Shown here piece after piece: positions 25,101 through 37,012 of a DNA stretch of 64,000 bases. Source of the stretch: Polytrichum commune (taxonomy: Eukaryota; Streptophyta; Polytrichopsida; Polytrichales; Polytrichaceae). Below the pieces are notes generated by a model. It did not search any database. It worked only from the letters and a program-made list of their open reading frames with translations, and was not told where the DNA came from. How positions within the stretch are numbered: position 1 is the stretch's first letter; each line of letters starts with the position of its first letter. The translations under genes were made by a program, and so were the position numbers. Location of the stretch: assembly GCA_950295325.1 (NCBI GenBank), contig OX485805.1, forward strand, positions 27,577,501-27,641,500, given 5' to 3'.

Positions 25101-27603
25101 CGAGATTTAGCCATATCTCTGAAATACTACAAATGCTTGAAACTTTTTTCAAAAGATTTGAAATCAATGTGTTCTGATTGACAATCAGCAGATCAGAATG
25201 TCAGGTTGAATGTGTTTTAAAAGAGACCCTATCTAAAATTACCCATTGATTCAATGTTTATTTCTCCCAATTGAAGCATACATACATGTAAAATCATTTC
25301 TAGGAGATTTGAGCTTGTATAGATCATGACCTAAACTTAAATATGTACCATGTATACCTAATCACCGTCATAACTTACGACTTTAGTTACTCTTGATAGG
25401 TTGTCCTAAGTATGGATACAATATAATAGACCAAATAAAATTATATTTTATTACTTGTTGCAGGTTCGTACAAATTGTCATGTATCCTGTATAAACACAT
25501 AATGTGATATTCAGTTGTCATTTAGGTAGAAAGTGGCTGTTTGCTTTGATTTGTCTTGAAGTTGCTAATTATAGAAGATTTGCAGGCAGGACACAGGTGA
25601 ATTTTGGGAGTGGGAAATGGGTGATTGGCGTGTGAGTCGAATGATGCGTGTTTTGGCTATTGACAACGGTCACACTTCCTTTGTGGATGTTGAATTGATA
25701 CCTCCAAAAGCCACTTCGGAGGTGGTGTTCACAATGCCTACTATTATTCTTCAAACATACCCTCTTGACTCCCGATTTATGGTACAAGGATCAAAAAAAG
25801 GTGTGACAGATTCATCAAACTCAATCAGAGCACTAGTTTTCTCGGAGACAATCCCCGTGTCTGTGATGGCAAGAATTTATGACTTGGGCTCACACCCACC
25901 GAAGCTTGTCAACGAGAGTTTCATGAAACTTGTTGATGGGGGCATTGACAAAACTCAACTTGGGGCATACTATTATGTTGTTCCTTGGGAGCGTGAGAAA
26001 TATGTTCATACATCTCCACTGAAATATGCGACGCAAATATTGGTGGAGGATGCAGCTGGTAATATATCTCATAGTGAGATGCGGGTTTTTTCAGCCGACA
26101 GCAAACGGGGGGAGTTCCATTTGACAGCTTTGGCCTTTTTGGTTCTAGGGTTCCGGTGGGAAACCTTATTCCCTGTCCTTCTCTGGAGCATGCTTCTATT
26201 CTGTTCATCCGTTTTAATGATCTCAAAGATTTTCCTTTCCCACTTACAGAAAGGAGACCGATATGAGGATTGGGTGACCTCCGTATTTACTCCCACCTCC
26301 GATTTTCAAGGTGCACTTGGGAAGATTGTAATGGTGCCATTTTGGGCGAGTTTAGAAGCTGCAAAAAACAACTACCTCTGGGTTGGAATGATTGTCTACG
26401 TGTCCTACTTGATTTTCTTCCCGTGGTTTTCGGGCCGGGTTCTTGCGGATGACTACCCTATTGGATGGCTGTCTCTTCATGGATGGACGGTTCGGCCATC
26501 AAATGATGAGTCCATTCATACCCTTTCTGGTTTGGCAAAGGCGGACATGATGACAATTGTGTTACCATATGTATATGGGGTGTTGTTTCCGTTACTATTA
26601 ATGCTATTGGCTCTTTCAGCTGAGAGGGCTGCATGTGAATTTCATTTGACAAACATTGGAAAGATTTTGAAGAAAAGGAAATTTATAATCAAGCCCAAAT
26701 CTCAGGCAGATAGCCTCAATAATGAGGTTGATGCTGCTCAGAGCAGTGAAATTTCTGCATTGGAGGTTAAAGAAGAACAATTAGGGCAAGGCGAGCTCGA
26801 CACTCTTCTTCCAAAGGAAGATACAGAGGATGTTCGGGGCCATCACTGCAGTCTTTGTCGGAGACATGTTCGCAAAGGCCTAATTTTTGGGTGCTTGGCG
26901 GTCATGTTTATTCATTGGCGGGTACGTGTCTTACAACCATAAAAGTGTTCTCGTTTAAACCCAATGGGATGTTTCATTGGGAGTTGGTCCTCTATGATTT
27001 CTTCCCATTAGTTGTTTCCACATACAAATTCAATAATTCTCTTCCACTTGTGGTGCATGCTTGGAGGTAGTTTTTGAATCTGAATGACGAACAACCTATT
27101 CCAGTTCATCAAGGGCCAAACTCATTTTAGCACCTCTTGGCATGCCAAAACGAGTTTTTACCTTCATTGAACCAATATAAAATGTTCTTCGTTCAAACCT
27201 CCACACTACCTCATCCAAGTATGCACTTAAAACTTACCAAACATGGAAGGTGTTATGTGCAAAACAACTGACCCCCCTGACCAAAAGTCATGTTGAGTTA
27301 AAAGGATAACTTCACTACCTCTTTGTTATCATGTTTGTGTGTCTGGTCTTTGTTATTTGTTGCTTGTTTGTGACCACCTCTTTTATTGGAATGGAAACTT
27401 CTGAATTAATTGGTGTTTTAATCCAAAGTAGGCGACTAATTTCTTCTTGCTGTGTGCAGTTATGTGCAACAATGCTAAGAGCGTTTGGACCAATGGCACT
27501 AGTTGCTGCCCCTGCTTATGCTTGGGGGGTTCCTGTCCTCATAATCTTTTGCCTTTTTCAGACCTCAAATATCAGACTAAAACCCCCTCAGCATGAACAT
27601 TAG
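22178..27603 (+). CDS. TMEM62-like calcineurin-type metallophosphoesterase, membrane protein
   Basis: Five exons: 22178-22448, 23775-24013, 24784-25097, 25586-26921, 27460-27603. All have GT/AG introns and consistent phases, giving 767 aa. The phosphodiesterase core is intact: SDIH (D53, H55), SGDLTD (87-91), GNHD (133-136), GHFP (229-232) and GHLH (260-263), the usual two-metal ligand set. The N-terminus (about 1-25) is hydrophobic like a signal peptide. The C-terminal half has about five hydrophobic segments (near 453-490, 538-556, 596-620, 703-719, 731-755), as in TMEM62 and its plant homologue (I recall Arabidopsis At3g03305). I infer an endomembrane or surface enzyme with a lumenal/outside catalytic domain; the substrate is unknown. 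The ATG is the first in frame before the signal-like segment. The last exon is the least certain, resting on phase and a final hydrophobic helix. Confidence 0.93.
22551..23040 (+). repeat. Tandem duplication inside intron 1, with AGTGG microsatellite
   Basis: Two adjacent, diverged copies (about 22551-22790 and 22827-23040) share GCATCTCACTG, TTTACCTAGGTTTACCTGGG and ATGCTCAAT-type blocks, with a period near 276 bp. The first copy contains a short GAGTGGAGTG run (about 22652-22684). No coding function is seen. Confidence 0.75.
24387..24585. mobile_element. MITE-like fold-back R5 in intron 2
   Basis: The left arm TTTGGTGCATGTTTGGAGGT (about 24400) is inverted near 24540-24582 as AGCATGCACCAAAC, with CAAACACTACTTT between. 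A related unit lies in intron 4 (about 27050-27245), again with GTGCATGCTTGGAGGTAGT and an inverted right arm, so two introns of one gene carry the same small family. I could not fix exact ends or target duplications. Confidence 0.55.
27050..27245. mobile_element. MITE-like fold-back R5 in intron 4
   Basis: Shares GGTGCATGCTTGGAGGTAGT and CTCTTGGCATGCCAA with the intron 2 copy. The right arm near 27190-27240 (CCAAGTATGCACTT, then TTACCAAACATGG) is an inverted, diverged match to the left arm of the intron 2 copy. Confidence 0.5.
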
Positions 27604-28230
27604 AAATTGGGAGATATCTTTTCCAGCCTAGGCGGATCCCTCTTCACCACTGAGCTAATTCCAAGGTTGAAATTGTCCACTTTGTCCGAAAAAAAAATAC
27701 ACACCAGGTATCTAGGTGGGGATGGTCAAATGATCTATACCTGCATCTAGAAACCAATGAAGTCGTGGCAACTGTCGTAATGTCATACCCTGGTATTTCT
27801 ACCTAAACCCTGTTCCCATAGTAGTCAAAGTTTAACCTGGACTAATTTGACTGCCACTGAAAGATTTCAAAATTCTCTATGTACAGCTTGTCTATCCCCT
27901 TGCATGGACAGACACCCTACCCACATTACCTGTGTCGAAATTGGCACCAGACACATTAGTTATTGTAAAGTGATCTTAAATTCGAATGTCATGCCTTTCT
28001 TCTCTTTGTAAGCGCGTGGATGAAAGACATTTGCCAATAATGTTTGGTGTTGCCTGAAAAATTCAAGTGGCCATTGGTTGTGGTTCTTCTGTCTTGGTTT
28101 TGATCTACAATTTGAAGCTTTCGTGGACGACCTTTGTGTGTACGAAAGCATAAGATGCCCATTATGGGTACCTCTAGGTTGTGACAAACTTTTTTGTGGG
28201 ATGTTCTCTTGAAAGTGCTTTAGTAGTTTT
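27604..28230. other. 3' flank of the metallophosphoesterase gene
   Basis: No recognisable gene. On the minus strand near 27634-27660 there is AATTAGCTCAGTGGTGAAGA, an excellent tRNA box-A match. I see no box B or clover-leaf, so at most this is a SINE fragment. Confidence 0.4.
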
Positions 28231-28232
28231 GG

Positions 28233-28560
28233 ATGTGGGATCTCATTGCAGTTGTTGGACTGTCAATCCTTCTAACCACTAACATGAAGATCACGAGACT
28301 GTCATCTTGTCTATGTTTTATCAAAGTTCTAGTGCAAGAGCTCTTAAGATTATGCTGGAGTTTGGAGTGGGGATCCATAGCTCATCATCACACAAATATC
28401 TCTGGAGGAGAAAGGCAAAGGTTGACCCGACTGTATTGTGTCTGGATCAACCAATACCGTTGCATGCAGCAATGCAAATGAGAGTGTGGTGGCAGATAAT
28501 TCCATTTCACTTGATAGCTGTTGGACAATGTATCCTTTCTGTAAGCTCAATGAATTGGAA
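28233..28560 (+). pseudogene. Possible decayed ABC-transporter nucleotide-binding fragment
   Basis: In frame 1, 28233 onward reads DLIAVVGLSILLTTN, resembling a Walker A region with its lysine lost. About 50 codons further the same frame reads ISGGERQRL, a good ABC signature motif. The next frame then reads DPTVLCLDQP, resembling Walker B. The order (A, signature, B) is that of an ABC domain. However, the spacing is compressed, the reading frame changes and no flanking exons are visible. It could be a fragment carried by a transposon. Coincidence is not excluded. Confidence 0.33.
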
Positions 28561-28938
28561 CTGATACACAAAAGGGTGGACTGGTGTAGAATAGATCAGT
28601 TCTACTGTATGTGTGGAATATGAGAAATCTATCTGTTCGAGAATCAACTGAGACTCTGATGAACTCGCAATGACATTGTAATCATCTGTGTCATCTGTTT
28701 CACTCTCTTAACCTTCAACAGAAATGATTTTGGAGACCACAATGGTAGTTTTCACATCAACATTCAAATCCCCTTAGCATTCATTTGAGGTTTATTTTAT
28801 TTATAAAAAATTGAGTACAATTTTGGGGGTTAGTAGTGCTCAGTCTCCTCCAAAACGATGTGTTGGAAGTGGATTTGCTGATTGCCAACCTCCCAACTGG
28901 TGAGTTTCTTTTTCCAAAGGCATCACTAAATCGATTCA

Positions 28939-29013
28939 GGGCCGGTTTACACCATGGACCATGAAGGCAGACCATGGAAGATGGCCTATTTCCATGGTCT
29001 GACTTCATGGTCC
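28939..29013. repeat. Hairpin next to a Harbinger-like terminus
   Basis: GGGCCGGTTTACACCATGG at 28939-28957 resembles the termini of the elements at 39219-39805. It is followed by a 22-bp stem (28956-28977 against 28992-29013, one mismatch) with a 14-nt loop. A right terminus may be near 29075 (AGGTGTGAACT), but the match is weak. Confidence 0.5.
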
Positions 29014-29019
29014 AACTTC

Positions 29020-30075
29020 TATGGTTTGATTTCTCAAAAAATCAATCTACAAAGCCTTTGGGCCCCTCACTAGGTGTGAACTAAATGTGGATCAAGAGGA
29101 ATGACCATGCACCAAAAAGTGAATGTATTGGTTTTTTTAATATATGTCCAAAGAGAGCAGTTTTGGAAAAATTCAAGTTTGACCATTCTTTTGTCTTCTC
29201 TTGTCTTCATCTTCTCTTACCCAAAAAAAATTCATCAAAAATTTGTTATAACATCATTTCTCTGAATGGGCCCTTGCTTCTTTACTAGAGCACCTCTTTT
29301 GCCTCTCCCAGCACAAAACCTGTTGGATCATGTTAGTGGATAATATAGACCCTAAAATATGTCTTTGAAATAAATTGTGGTATTTTGTATTATGGATATT
29401 TTACCCGCAATTTTGGAGCTATATCCACAATTTATATCATGTTGAAATTGAGGAAGATGCAATATGCCTACGATATATGACAAACTCCTTGAAACACAAG
29501 CCATAAAACAAAGGTACCAATTGCTTCTATTATAAAGTCACCAATAATGGACTTGAGTAACTCTTCCTCCATAGGTCCGTGTGTAAGCAAGGTCATTTTT
29601 GTTTTATTTTATTTTATTATTCTATTTTGAGTACATGCCCATAAATAATTGTTACACTTGGTGTAAATTATTGTTGCCATTAGCGGTTATATAAAATGGC
29701 ATGTAGTATTTCGTTTTTTCGATTTTTATATTCTATTTTATTTATCAGTAAAGAAACAGTAATAATTATACCACATATTACAGAAATTCATATGGATTAC
29801 TTCCTTATTTTTTAAAATAAAAATCTATTATCAAAATTTAAAGGTAAAGTTTATTTATTTGGTGATTGTATTTTAAGTTATGTTATTCCACAATACCTTT
29901 GAGTTTGGAGTAGAAAATCCAAATGAGTATAGTAACCTCATAGCCAAAGACAATGTGAACAATGCCCACATACATTCTCTCCTTGTATTTGCTCACGAAA
30001 ACAAACATGTAGACAAATACGAGCTCATCCCAATCTGTAATGCAAAGAATGCTTATGTTCACTCTGATTTTTTAT
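29020..30075. other. Intergenic, AT-rich, nothing recognised
   Basis: No gene, array or terminal repeat that I can support. Confidence 0.4.
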
Positions 30076-30077
30076 TA

Positions 30078-30890
30078 CTCCTTTGGTAAGATGGATTTAC
30101 AAAAGTGCAAACTCAATTTCATGATTTTACAAACCAATTTAGCAACAGGTTCTACCATTTTCATTGGAATCATGAACCAAGTTTGCTATATAGACAACTA
30201 GCTTGACCTGAACTTTTCAATCATTTTCACTACATGTTGTGGACAATTTCATGATTTGGTATCAAATTCATAACTTCATAAAATCAATTTCATGACTATG
30301 TAACTTTATTTCACAAAGAATGGTGCTTCATTTGTAAGATTTTCCTAATCGCCCCCCACAACTAGCTCTTATCCAACCTTGGACCATGTTTGCAGTGACT
30401 GCTTGTACATCATCATTAATGTGACCTAATAATGTTCGATGATTTTGGAGATCAATCCGTCAGACATGGCGTTTGATGTGTCCTAATACCCATTCTGTAG
30501 CATGGAGGAATGGAATATATGTGGGCAAACAGAAGTAGATGTGTCCATCAGTTTCAAAGGCTTGTTGTAATTCACGAGATTTGTGAATTGGGTCCATGAG
30601 GATGAACCTTTGTCTATCGAGGCTAGGAAATCGACGTCAAGGCTAGAGGCTTCGAAGTTAACACAAAACGAGGAGGAACCAATGAACAACGAGAAGGTAA
30701 AAAATGTGAAACAAGGAGGTGAGAAGTTGAGAAATAGAGAATACAAAAACCACAAAGTGTGAAAAGATTCATGAAATTGTTTGGAAGATTCATGAAGTTG
30801 CCAGAGGTACAACTCCATTATCATGAAATTGAGGTGTGCCACATGTCAAGTTGGTTAAGAAGAATCATGAACTAATTTAAAGGGTTCAAA
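30078..30890. mobile_element. Stowaway-like element, copy 2, longer interior, right end lost
   Basis: TA (30076-30077) is followed by CTCCTTTGGTAAGATGGATT, the family terminus. Sequence is collinear with copy 1 up to about 30365 (CCTAATCGCCCCCCACAACTAGCTC). After about 350 bp absent from copy 1 it is collinear again at about 30720-30870 (GAAGATTCATGAAGTTGCCAGAGG). Copy 1 therefore looks like an internal-deletion derivative of a longer element. The right terminus is not found. Confidence 0.6.
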
Positions 30891-31078
30891 AATTGATAGA
30901 GCACTTTGGCACCCGGGATCACACTCCCAATATTTTCCAAAAGGGGGTGGAACATAACACAGGGTGGCAATTCAATAATAAAAATTATGATAAAGTTACA
31001 ATTAACAAAGGGTGGCATCTATACCTAATACTTATGTTTATAAAAAGCCTACTACATTGAATATACCAACTACACAAA

Positions 31079-31412
31079 ATATGATATTTAGTGTTTGATT
31101 AGATTTAGTGTTTTACCACCCTACTCTGCTCAACACTAATTTTCAATTCTTTGATAATTAGTGTTAGACATAAATGCGCCGCCACCGCCTTTCTTGTTGC
31201 CACCTCTTTCCTGTGAAACAGTCAGGAGCCTTCCTTGTTGCCACCTCTTTCCTACTAAACACTAAATGCGTGCATGTAACTTTCACATATTACCATAGAT
31301 GATATTTAGTGTTTGAGTTTACATTTAATGTTACTTACTTTCATAGGGTTAGTGATATTTAGTGTAGTGTTCGTATTTAGTGTATCTAACACTAAATATC
31401 ATATTTAGTGTA
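31079..31412. repeat. Inverted repeat with multiple TTTAGTGT words
   Basis: ATGATATTTAGTGTT near 31080 is inverted as AACACTAAATATCAT near 31388-31403. The word TTTAGTGT, or its inverse, occurs many times across the interval. Probably a MITE; no target duplication was fixed. Just downstream (31580-31700) GTGCCAAGTGCCGATA-type words recur several times. Confidence 0.5.
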
Positions 31413-32429
31413 GTGAGGGTGGAACTAATTCAAGTCACATGTACAATCTAGCCAAATCTCAAAGTTACCGAGAGGGCTGAAGTTGCTACTGAGTGATACT
31501 AAATTCATGATGACAGTAAATTCTATGTTCAATTACCATAGAATTCAAGAAGATTATTGCGTGCTTGTGATTAGTACGTGCCACATCCTTGTTAGTGAAT
31601 AGTGCCAAGTGCCGATACTTTTAGTGATTAGTGCCAAGTGTTAGTACTTTAGTGAATACTACCAAGTGCCGATATTTTCATCCCAAGTGCCGAGGTGAAT
31701 AATGCTTCCTATATCTTTTGGTGGCACTAATTTATAGCATAAAGGAATCTAGTATAACCTTCACTAATTCCCCCCCCCCCTCACTAATTGGTATATGTAG
31801 TGGAGTTATTAGTATTTTTTAAGAAAATATTACAAGTAACATATATGTACAAACATCCCAAGAGAAAAAAACCAAAAGTTGGTTGAGATAACATTTTGCA
31901 AGATTACCAACAAGGCCAAATTATTGTCTAGACCTTAGGGAGACCTTGAGATATTGCTTTATGAGAATAATCTCTCTCCCGTGACAATAATCTCTATTCC
32001 AACAAGTGAAGCAGATTTCATTCATGAAAATCTATATTTCATCCGTTTAAGGTAACCCTTAGGGAAGTATGAAAGACATTCCCTAAACGCTAATTGGGAG
32101 GGGGGGGGGACTCATTTTGACCTCCTCTCTGTCCTATGTCATGAGGCAAAAAAGGGTGTGTGGGGGCCAATTTAGAGGGGTGTATGAGTCCCATTACAAG
32201 CAAGAATATATATTTTTGAATTTTTGAATTTTTTTGGGATGAAACATTACAGCAAGGAGACATGCAAGAGAGGGATCGAAGAATTCAAGAGTTATATAAC
32301 GCACATTTTGGGTGGTGGGTATCAATGTTTTTGAGGCAAAGACCCTAAGAACATCTTTTGCCCTCAAAATGCACGCCAAATAAAATAGTTCTCCCTAAAA
32401 TATGTCAGATATCGCACATATGTACAACA

Positions 32430-32547
32430 TTTTACACTAGGTGTGCCATGTACACTCTAGTAACATATTGGTTGGAAGGTTCATGAACTAGCTTGGAACC
32501 TTCACGAATTGAGTTTGCACTTATGTGAAGTCATCTTACCAAAGGAG
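32430..32547. mobile_element. Stowaway-like element, right-end fragment
   Basis: Ends in GTCATCTTACCAAAGGAG at 32547, the inverse of the family terminus CTCCTTTGGTAAGATGA. It is preceded by TTCATGAACTAGC and GAGTTTGCACTTATG, also found in the family. The base pair after it is CA instead of TA. The left end is missing. Confidence 0.6.
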
Positions 32548-32559
32548 CATGTCCATAAG

Positions 32560-34190
32560 CTATAATGTCTTGGATATGTAGTTTTCTTATGTCAACTACA
32601 CTATCACTTTGTATCTTGAAGATGCTTTGCCAACTTGAGCTCGAGTCCATATGCTCTAGTCAACAAATGCTTATCTTTTGTATACATGACTCTTTGCACG
32701 GTGCATCACACTACTTATGGTATTTAGTGTCATGTACACTATTTGTGAAGGCATAAACTAGATGCCTAGAGGTTTCAAAGTGTCGGGTCCATTTAATGCC
32801 AATATGATACTATTCATCTACATAGGTAACTTTTTTAAGGTAAATTTTTATTTACAATATATTTAGTGTAGCACATTGGGATACTTGAGATGATAGTATG
32901 GCGTTTTGGTATGCAAGGAGAAGATATTATTGGGCATACTAATGACAAGTGTCATTTGTATGCACTATGGTGAACTTGCACTAGACTATTGTTTAACATA
33001 ATCATACACCTCATAACACTATTAAACATACTCATGCCAAGATATTAGTAAGTGCACTTGAACGCCAAGTGTCATGAGGTGACATTCATGATGAAGTTGT
33101 TTATCATTAGTGTAACCTAGCATACACCACAAAATAGGGTAATTGATACTATTACGCATGTGACACTAAGTACCAAAAATTTGTGTGTTGGTCGGTGTAA
33201 ATATTATATATTAATAATATGTCAACCTCATTTGTTATTGAATACTTCTTAATGCCAAATATATTTAATTATATTGGCAATGTCATGAGGGAAGAGACTT
33301 AGGGGTGGCCTTTGAAATGGGCCAAAGAGTGGCAACAACCAAAACTGGCCACATATGTGTTGTGATTTTATGGTGTTAGTAATTCACTCTTCATTGAGTG
33401 AGTCTGATTGTAAGTCAAGTGTGAGTTGATGTAAAGTGGCCTCTAAAATGAGCCACAGTTACGCCTTGATCGGATATCCGACCATAATTAGCCACATGTG
33501 CATGACAATAATAGAAAACAACACTCTTGCGACTAGTTGCTTGTTTAATCAATATATAAAATATTCATATTTATTGAGGCCAATATTAATTCTATAAAGT
33601 AGATATAAATAGATTTTTTTTGGTATGTTTAGTATCAAAACTTGATTACATGTGAATTCTAAATATTTCAAACTATGTTGCACATAATTAATTCTGAACA
33701 ATGTGACATAATTTATTTTAAACTAATTTCTGTATAAAAATTAAGAATTGCAATCAAAATCTTACACAAGTATTGGTTTTTTCTTCATACATGTAATTTT
33801 ATTAAGTTTATCCTTTCGTTGAATACCTAGTTAAAAGGTTTATAGCAAATTTTGTTTGGTGTATGCTATACATATATATATATATATATATATGAATGAC
33901 AAACATTGAATTTGGCTGAAAATCAATGATGAATTTGTCATTATGCTCAATTCCTCTAGCATCTTGATTTTCTTAAAGTCACGAACAAAATTGAGTATGT
34001 TGTACACAAATTCAACTCCGAGGCCCATTGTTAGTCGATTCAAATCATATTACAAAATGATGAAGTGATCAAAGCAAGACTTCAAGTAATCAATTGCATA
34101 AATGTGAAACCAAAAAATGAAAAGGGTTTAGGGTTTCTACGATAGGAAATGCTGAAGTAATTAGGGTTATAATACTTGCTTTGAGAGAGG
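32560..34190. other. Intergenic; AT microsatellite at about 33869-33892
   Basis: No recognisable gene. A dinucleotide AT run lies near 33870, and three homologous-looking ORF shadows have no family. Confidence 0.4.
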
Positions 34191-34194
34191 TTGG

Positions 34195-34893
34195 ATTGAG
34201 TGCACAACTGCAGCAAAGGAAACCTTTTTGAGTTGTAAACATGTCCTTGCACGCTTGAGGTTTGCTCAAAGGTATGAGAATTGGACTATTGATGATTGGA
34301 AACGCGTGATTATCAGTGATGAGACAAAGACAAATAGGTTTAATTCATATGGTAGGTTGTGGTGTTGGGTTGGAGATGGAGAACGCGTTGGACCTCAATA
34401 TGTTCATCAAACCATGAAGCATGGTGGTGGGTCGGTGATGATTTGGGGATGCATGATGGCTTTTGGGTTGGGAGCATGGTACAAAATTGAAGGTAGGATG
34501 GATAGGCATTTGTACAAATTTATTTAAGAAATTATCTTGTGGTCCACTATACAAAATTACAACATGGATCCAAGTAGGTTGGTCTTTCAACATGATGATG
34601 ATCCCAAACACATGAGCAAGAATGTGCAAGAATGGTTGGCATTACAAACATTTCAACTCCTTCAATGGCATGCATAATCTGCGGATTTGAATATCATTGA
34701 AGACTTTTGGGCATTTCTCAAACGGCGCTTGAATGAATTTATGACACCTCCAAGAGGTATCCAAGAATTGTGGGAGTGTGTGTGTTTAGTGTATCCCACT
34801 TTCAGTGAACAAGATTGCATGGCACTTCATGAGAGCATGCCACGAAGAATTGACGTTGTGTTGAAGAGTAGGGGATACTGGACCAATCACTAA
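34195..34893 (+). pseudogene. Tc1-like DD34E transposase, C-terminal two-thirds, inactivated
   Basis: One frame from about 34195 to the stop at 34893 reads a Tc1-type DDE_3 domain: NWTIDDWKRVIISDETK with the first catalytic D, KHGGGSVMIWGCM, VFQHDDDPKHMSKN with the second D, and DLNIIEDFWAFLKRRL with the catalytic E. I count 34 residues between the second D and the E. Two in-frame TAA codons (34525-34527 and 34675-34677) break it. The N-terminal DNA-binding region is not recognisable upstream, so it is 5'-truncated or frameshifted. Plant mariner-like transposases are usually described as DD39D, so a DD34E Tc1 type is unusual here. No terminal repeats were found nearby. Confidence 0.85.
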
Positions 34894-35520
34894 TGATTTT
34901 GTAGGCAACTTGAACAAAACTCAGAATCTGTATATAGTTTCTCATTTGGCTTTGCAACATACTTTCTTATTATCAATGTAATGTAAAATTTTGCATACAT
35001 GTGCACAAGTTTGTGGAATAACATATCCAATTTCAAATATGAAAAAAACCACGTGAATTGTTTGTGGTTGTCTGTTGAAAATGAGTATGTTCAAAGTGTA
35101 CTCATTATTGTTTGTGATTGTACATGAATAGTATATTGAGTTATCTAAAACCACATAGCATCACTAAAGCTTTATGCTTCCTCAATGCCCACCCTCTTTA
35201 TTAAAAGAAAATGCCATGTTTTAGGGGGATGTTGCCGCAACATCAAGACTTAGGCTACATTGGTTTAGGGTTTACTTAGGGTTTGCATTGTTTTTGTAAA
35301 TTACAACTTAATTTATTCCCAGCTTGCCCTTTGCCATATTATTCTCTCATTGAAACTTACCAATGTTATGCAGGCCTTGTCAATACCTATATGATCATCT
35401 AGCTATGTGTACATTGTGAGTTTACCAAACAATGACATATCATAAAAACAAAAACCCATATCCTTGCTTTGCTTTTAAATATACTACGTGTAAGTTATGT
35501 CTCGTAGTGGTTGTGACCCA
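34894..35520. other. Flank of Tc1 remnant, nothing recognised
   Basis: Searched for an inverted terminus matching sequence upstream of 34195; none was convincing. Confidence 0.35.
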
Positions 35521-35540
35521 CTCAAGTCTTTGTGTGGAAA

Positions 35541-35746
35541 TAGTCCGAGATGACCTAAAACTACCGGATGATGGTGGAGAGATACCCAAATCTTAAGGAA
35601 GAGGTTGGCAGTTTTGAATCCCGGCTGTGAAATCTCCTCTCTACTTGACGGAAAACTTGCCAGGTGGTCAATTGCCTCCTGTGCATTGGCGTTGGCTTGT
35701 CGGCCTTCTGTCAAAAAAATAAAAAAATAAAAAATAAAAATAAAAA
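35541..35746 (+). mobile_element. SINE with 14-bp target-site duplication
   Basis: TCTTTGTGTGGAAA at 35527-35540 is repeated exactly at 35747-35760. The element ends in an A-rich tail with AAAAAT repeats (about 35713-35746). GGCAGTTTTGAATCCCGG near 35607-35624 resembles a box B promoter (GGTTCGANTCC). Long TSD, A-rich tail and an internal box-B-like motif together indicate LINE-mobilised insertion. A box A is less clear. Confidence 0.83.
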
Positions 35747-35840
35747 TCTTTGTGTGGAAACAATATTTTGAAATGTTGGCACATAGCAGTCTATGGGTGA
35801 CTACATCAATACAAGTTCATTTTGGACTAATTTGATGAAT

Positions 35841-36066
35841 CAATGTCTGGGGAGATTGTTGGGCATAGTGGCTCCAAATCCTAGTGTTTCAACAAGTTAC
35901 ACATGTGATGATCTTTCAGTTTTTCTTTACCAATTTGAGGGTATATTCTATAGATTCCTCTCAAATGAGCACTTATTTTCCTGAAGTCTTGAGCTTCAAC
36001 CAGTTATTATTTCCTCAAACGCAACCAGTTCATCTGTAACTAGCGGGTGGTTCTCCCCGTTCAATG
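35841..36066. mobile_element. hAT-type MITE, copy E (226 bp)
   Basis: Ends CAATGTCTGGGGAGA and TCTCCCCGTTCAATG form the family terminal repeat. The interior includes CCTAGTGTTTC, TAGATTCCTCTCAAATGA and CAACCAGTTCATCTGTAAC. Length is exactly 226 bp. The flanking 8-mers (TGATGAAT and ATTTGAAC) are not convincingly duplicated, so the target site has decayed. Confidence 0.78.
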
Positions 36067-36574
36067 ATTTGAACCTTGTTACGGGACTATATTCTTAATG
36101 TGTTTTTTAAGATCATACAAGGCATTTGTCTTCCTACTTTTACTTAATTGTTTGTTGAAAAGCACCTTCCGATATGACTGCTCAACTTTATGTACAAGTT
36201 GCGAGCTCCGGATGCAACCTTCCACTTTATATTTAACATTCAGAGTCTAAAGACCCTTCCTATTTTCTGGAAGGAAAGTAAAAAAAGAATTCCTAGGGTT
36301 GGTAAAAATGGGAAGATCTGATGGGACCAGGGTTGGACACGTGCCTCTTTACGCTTGGCCCCCCACCACATTATCCAAGAGGAAAATGCAGGCAGTTTCA
36401 CATTGTTTCATTAGGCTTTTCGACTTCTTGAACTTTCAAATCAATTTCATTTCATTTAATATATATATATATATGAAAAATTTGATCCCAAAATCAATAT
36501 TGGAGGTCCTAGACCGTTGTAGAGGGGTCTACATGAGATGAATAAACCACAAACCTAATAATGGGAGAGAAAGG

Positions 36575-37012
36575 GAATTATCTCATACGAGCTTATCTCT
36601 CACCATCCAACCTAAAAACTTGACCCCCAATAGGTTTGTGGCTGATTCATCTCAAATGACTTCAATGAGGCTAATCGGGGGTCTTCAAAACTAACTCCTA
36701 TGTCAAACCAACTAAACACAATATCCTCCGGGTTGCATACAATTATGACTTTTTTGTTGGATGAATAAGAAGTGCCCCTCATATATAATATTTTCCTCTC
36801 TCCACCTACAAGGCTCATGTTTTTACCGGACCCCTTTATCTTGGTAATAGTGGTGGGGGCCCAACTCAAAGTGGGGGATCCCTAGCAGAGAGAGGAAATT
36901 ATCGTATTTGAACGTACCTCTCATCCATCCAATCTAAAAACTTGGCCCCCTATAGGTTTGTTGTCGATTCATCTCAAATGACCTCGAGTACACTAATTCG
37001 GGGTCTTCAAAC
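36575..37012 (+). repeat. Dispersed repeat R4, two direct copies
   Basis: About 120 bp at 36575-36695 and 36883-37012 share ATCCAACCTAAAAACTTG, TAGGTTTGTGGCTGATTCAT and CATCTCAAATGAC. The family also occurs inverted at 10690-10745 and 11254-11402. The repeat ends just where repeat R3 copy 2 begins. Confidence 0.65.

Noticed and set aside
27634-27660. tRNA-like box A (AATTAGCTCAGTGGTGAAGA) on the minus strand
   Set aside because: No box B, anticodon arm or acceptor pairing follows, so it is not a tRNA gene.
33840-35160. Terminal inverted repeats for the Tc1 remnant
   Set aside because: Checked the flanks for a TA-bounded inverted pair. A similar GAGTATGTT word occurs on both sides but in direct, not inverted, orientation.
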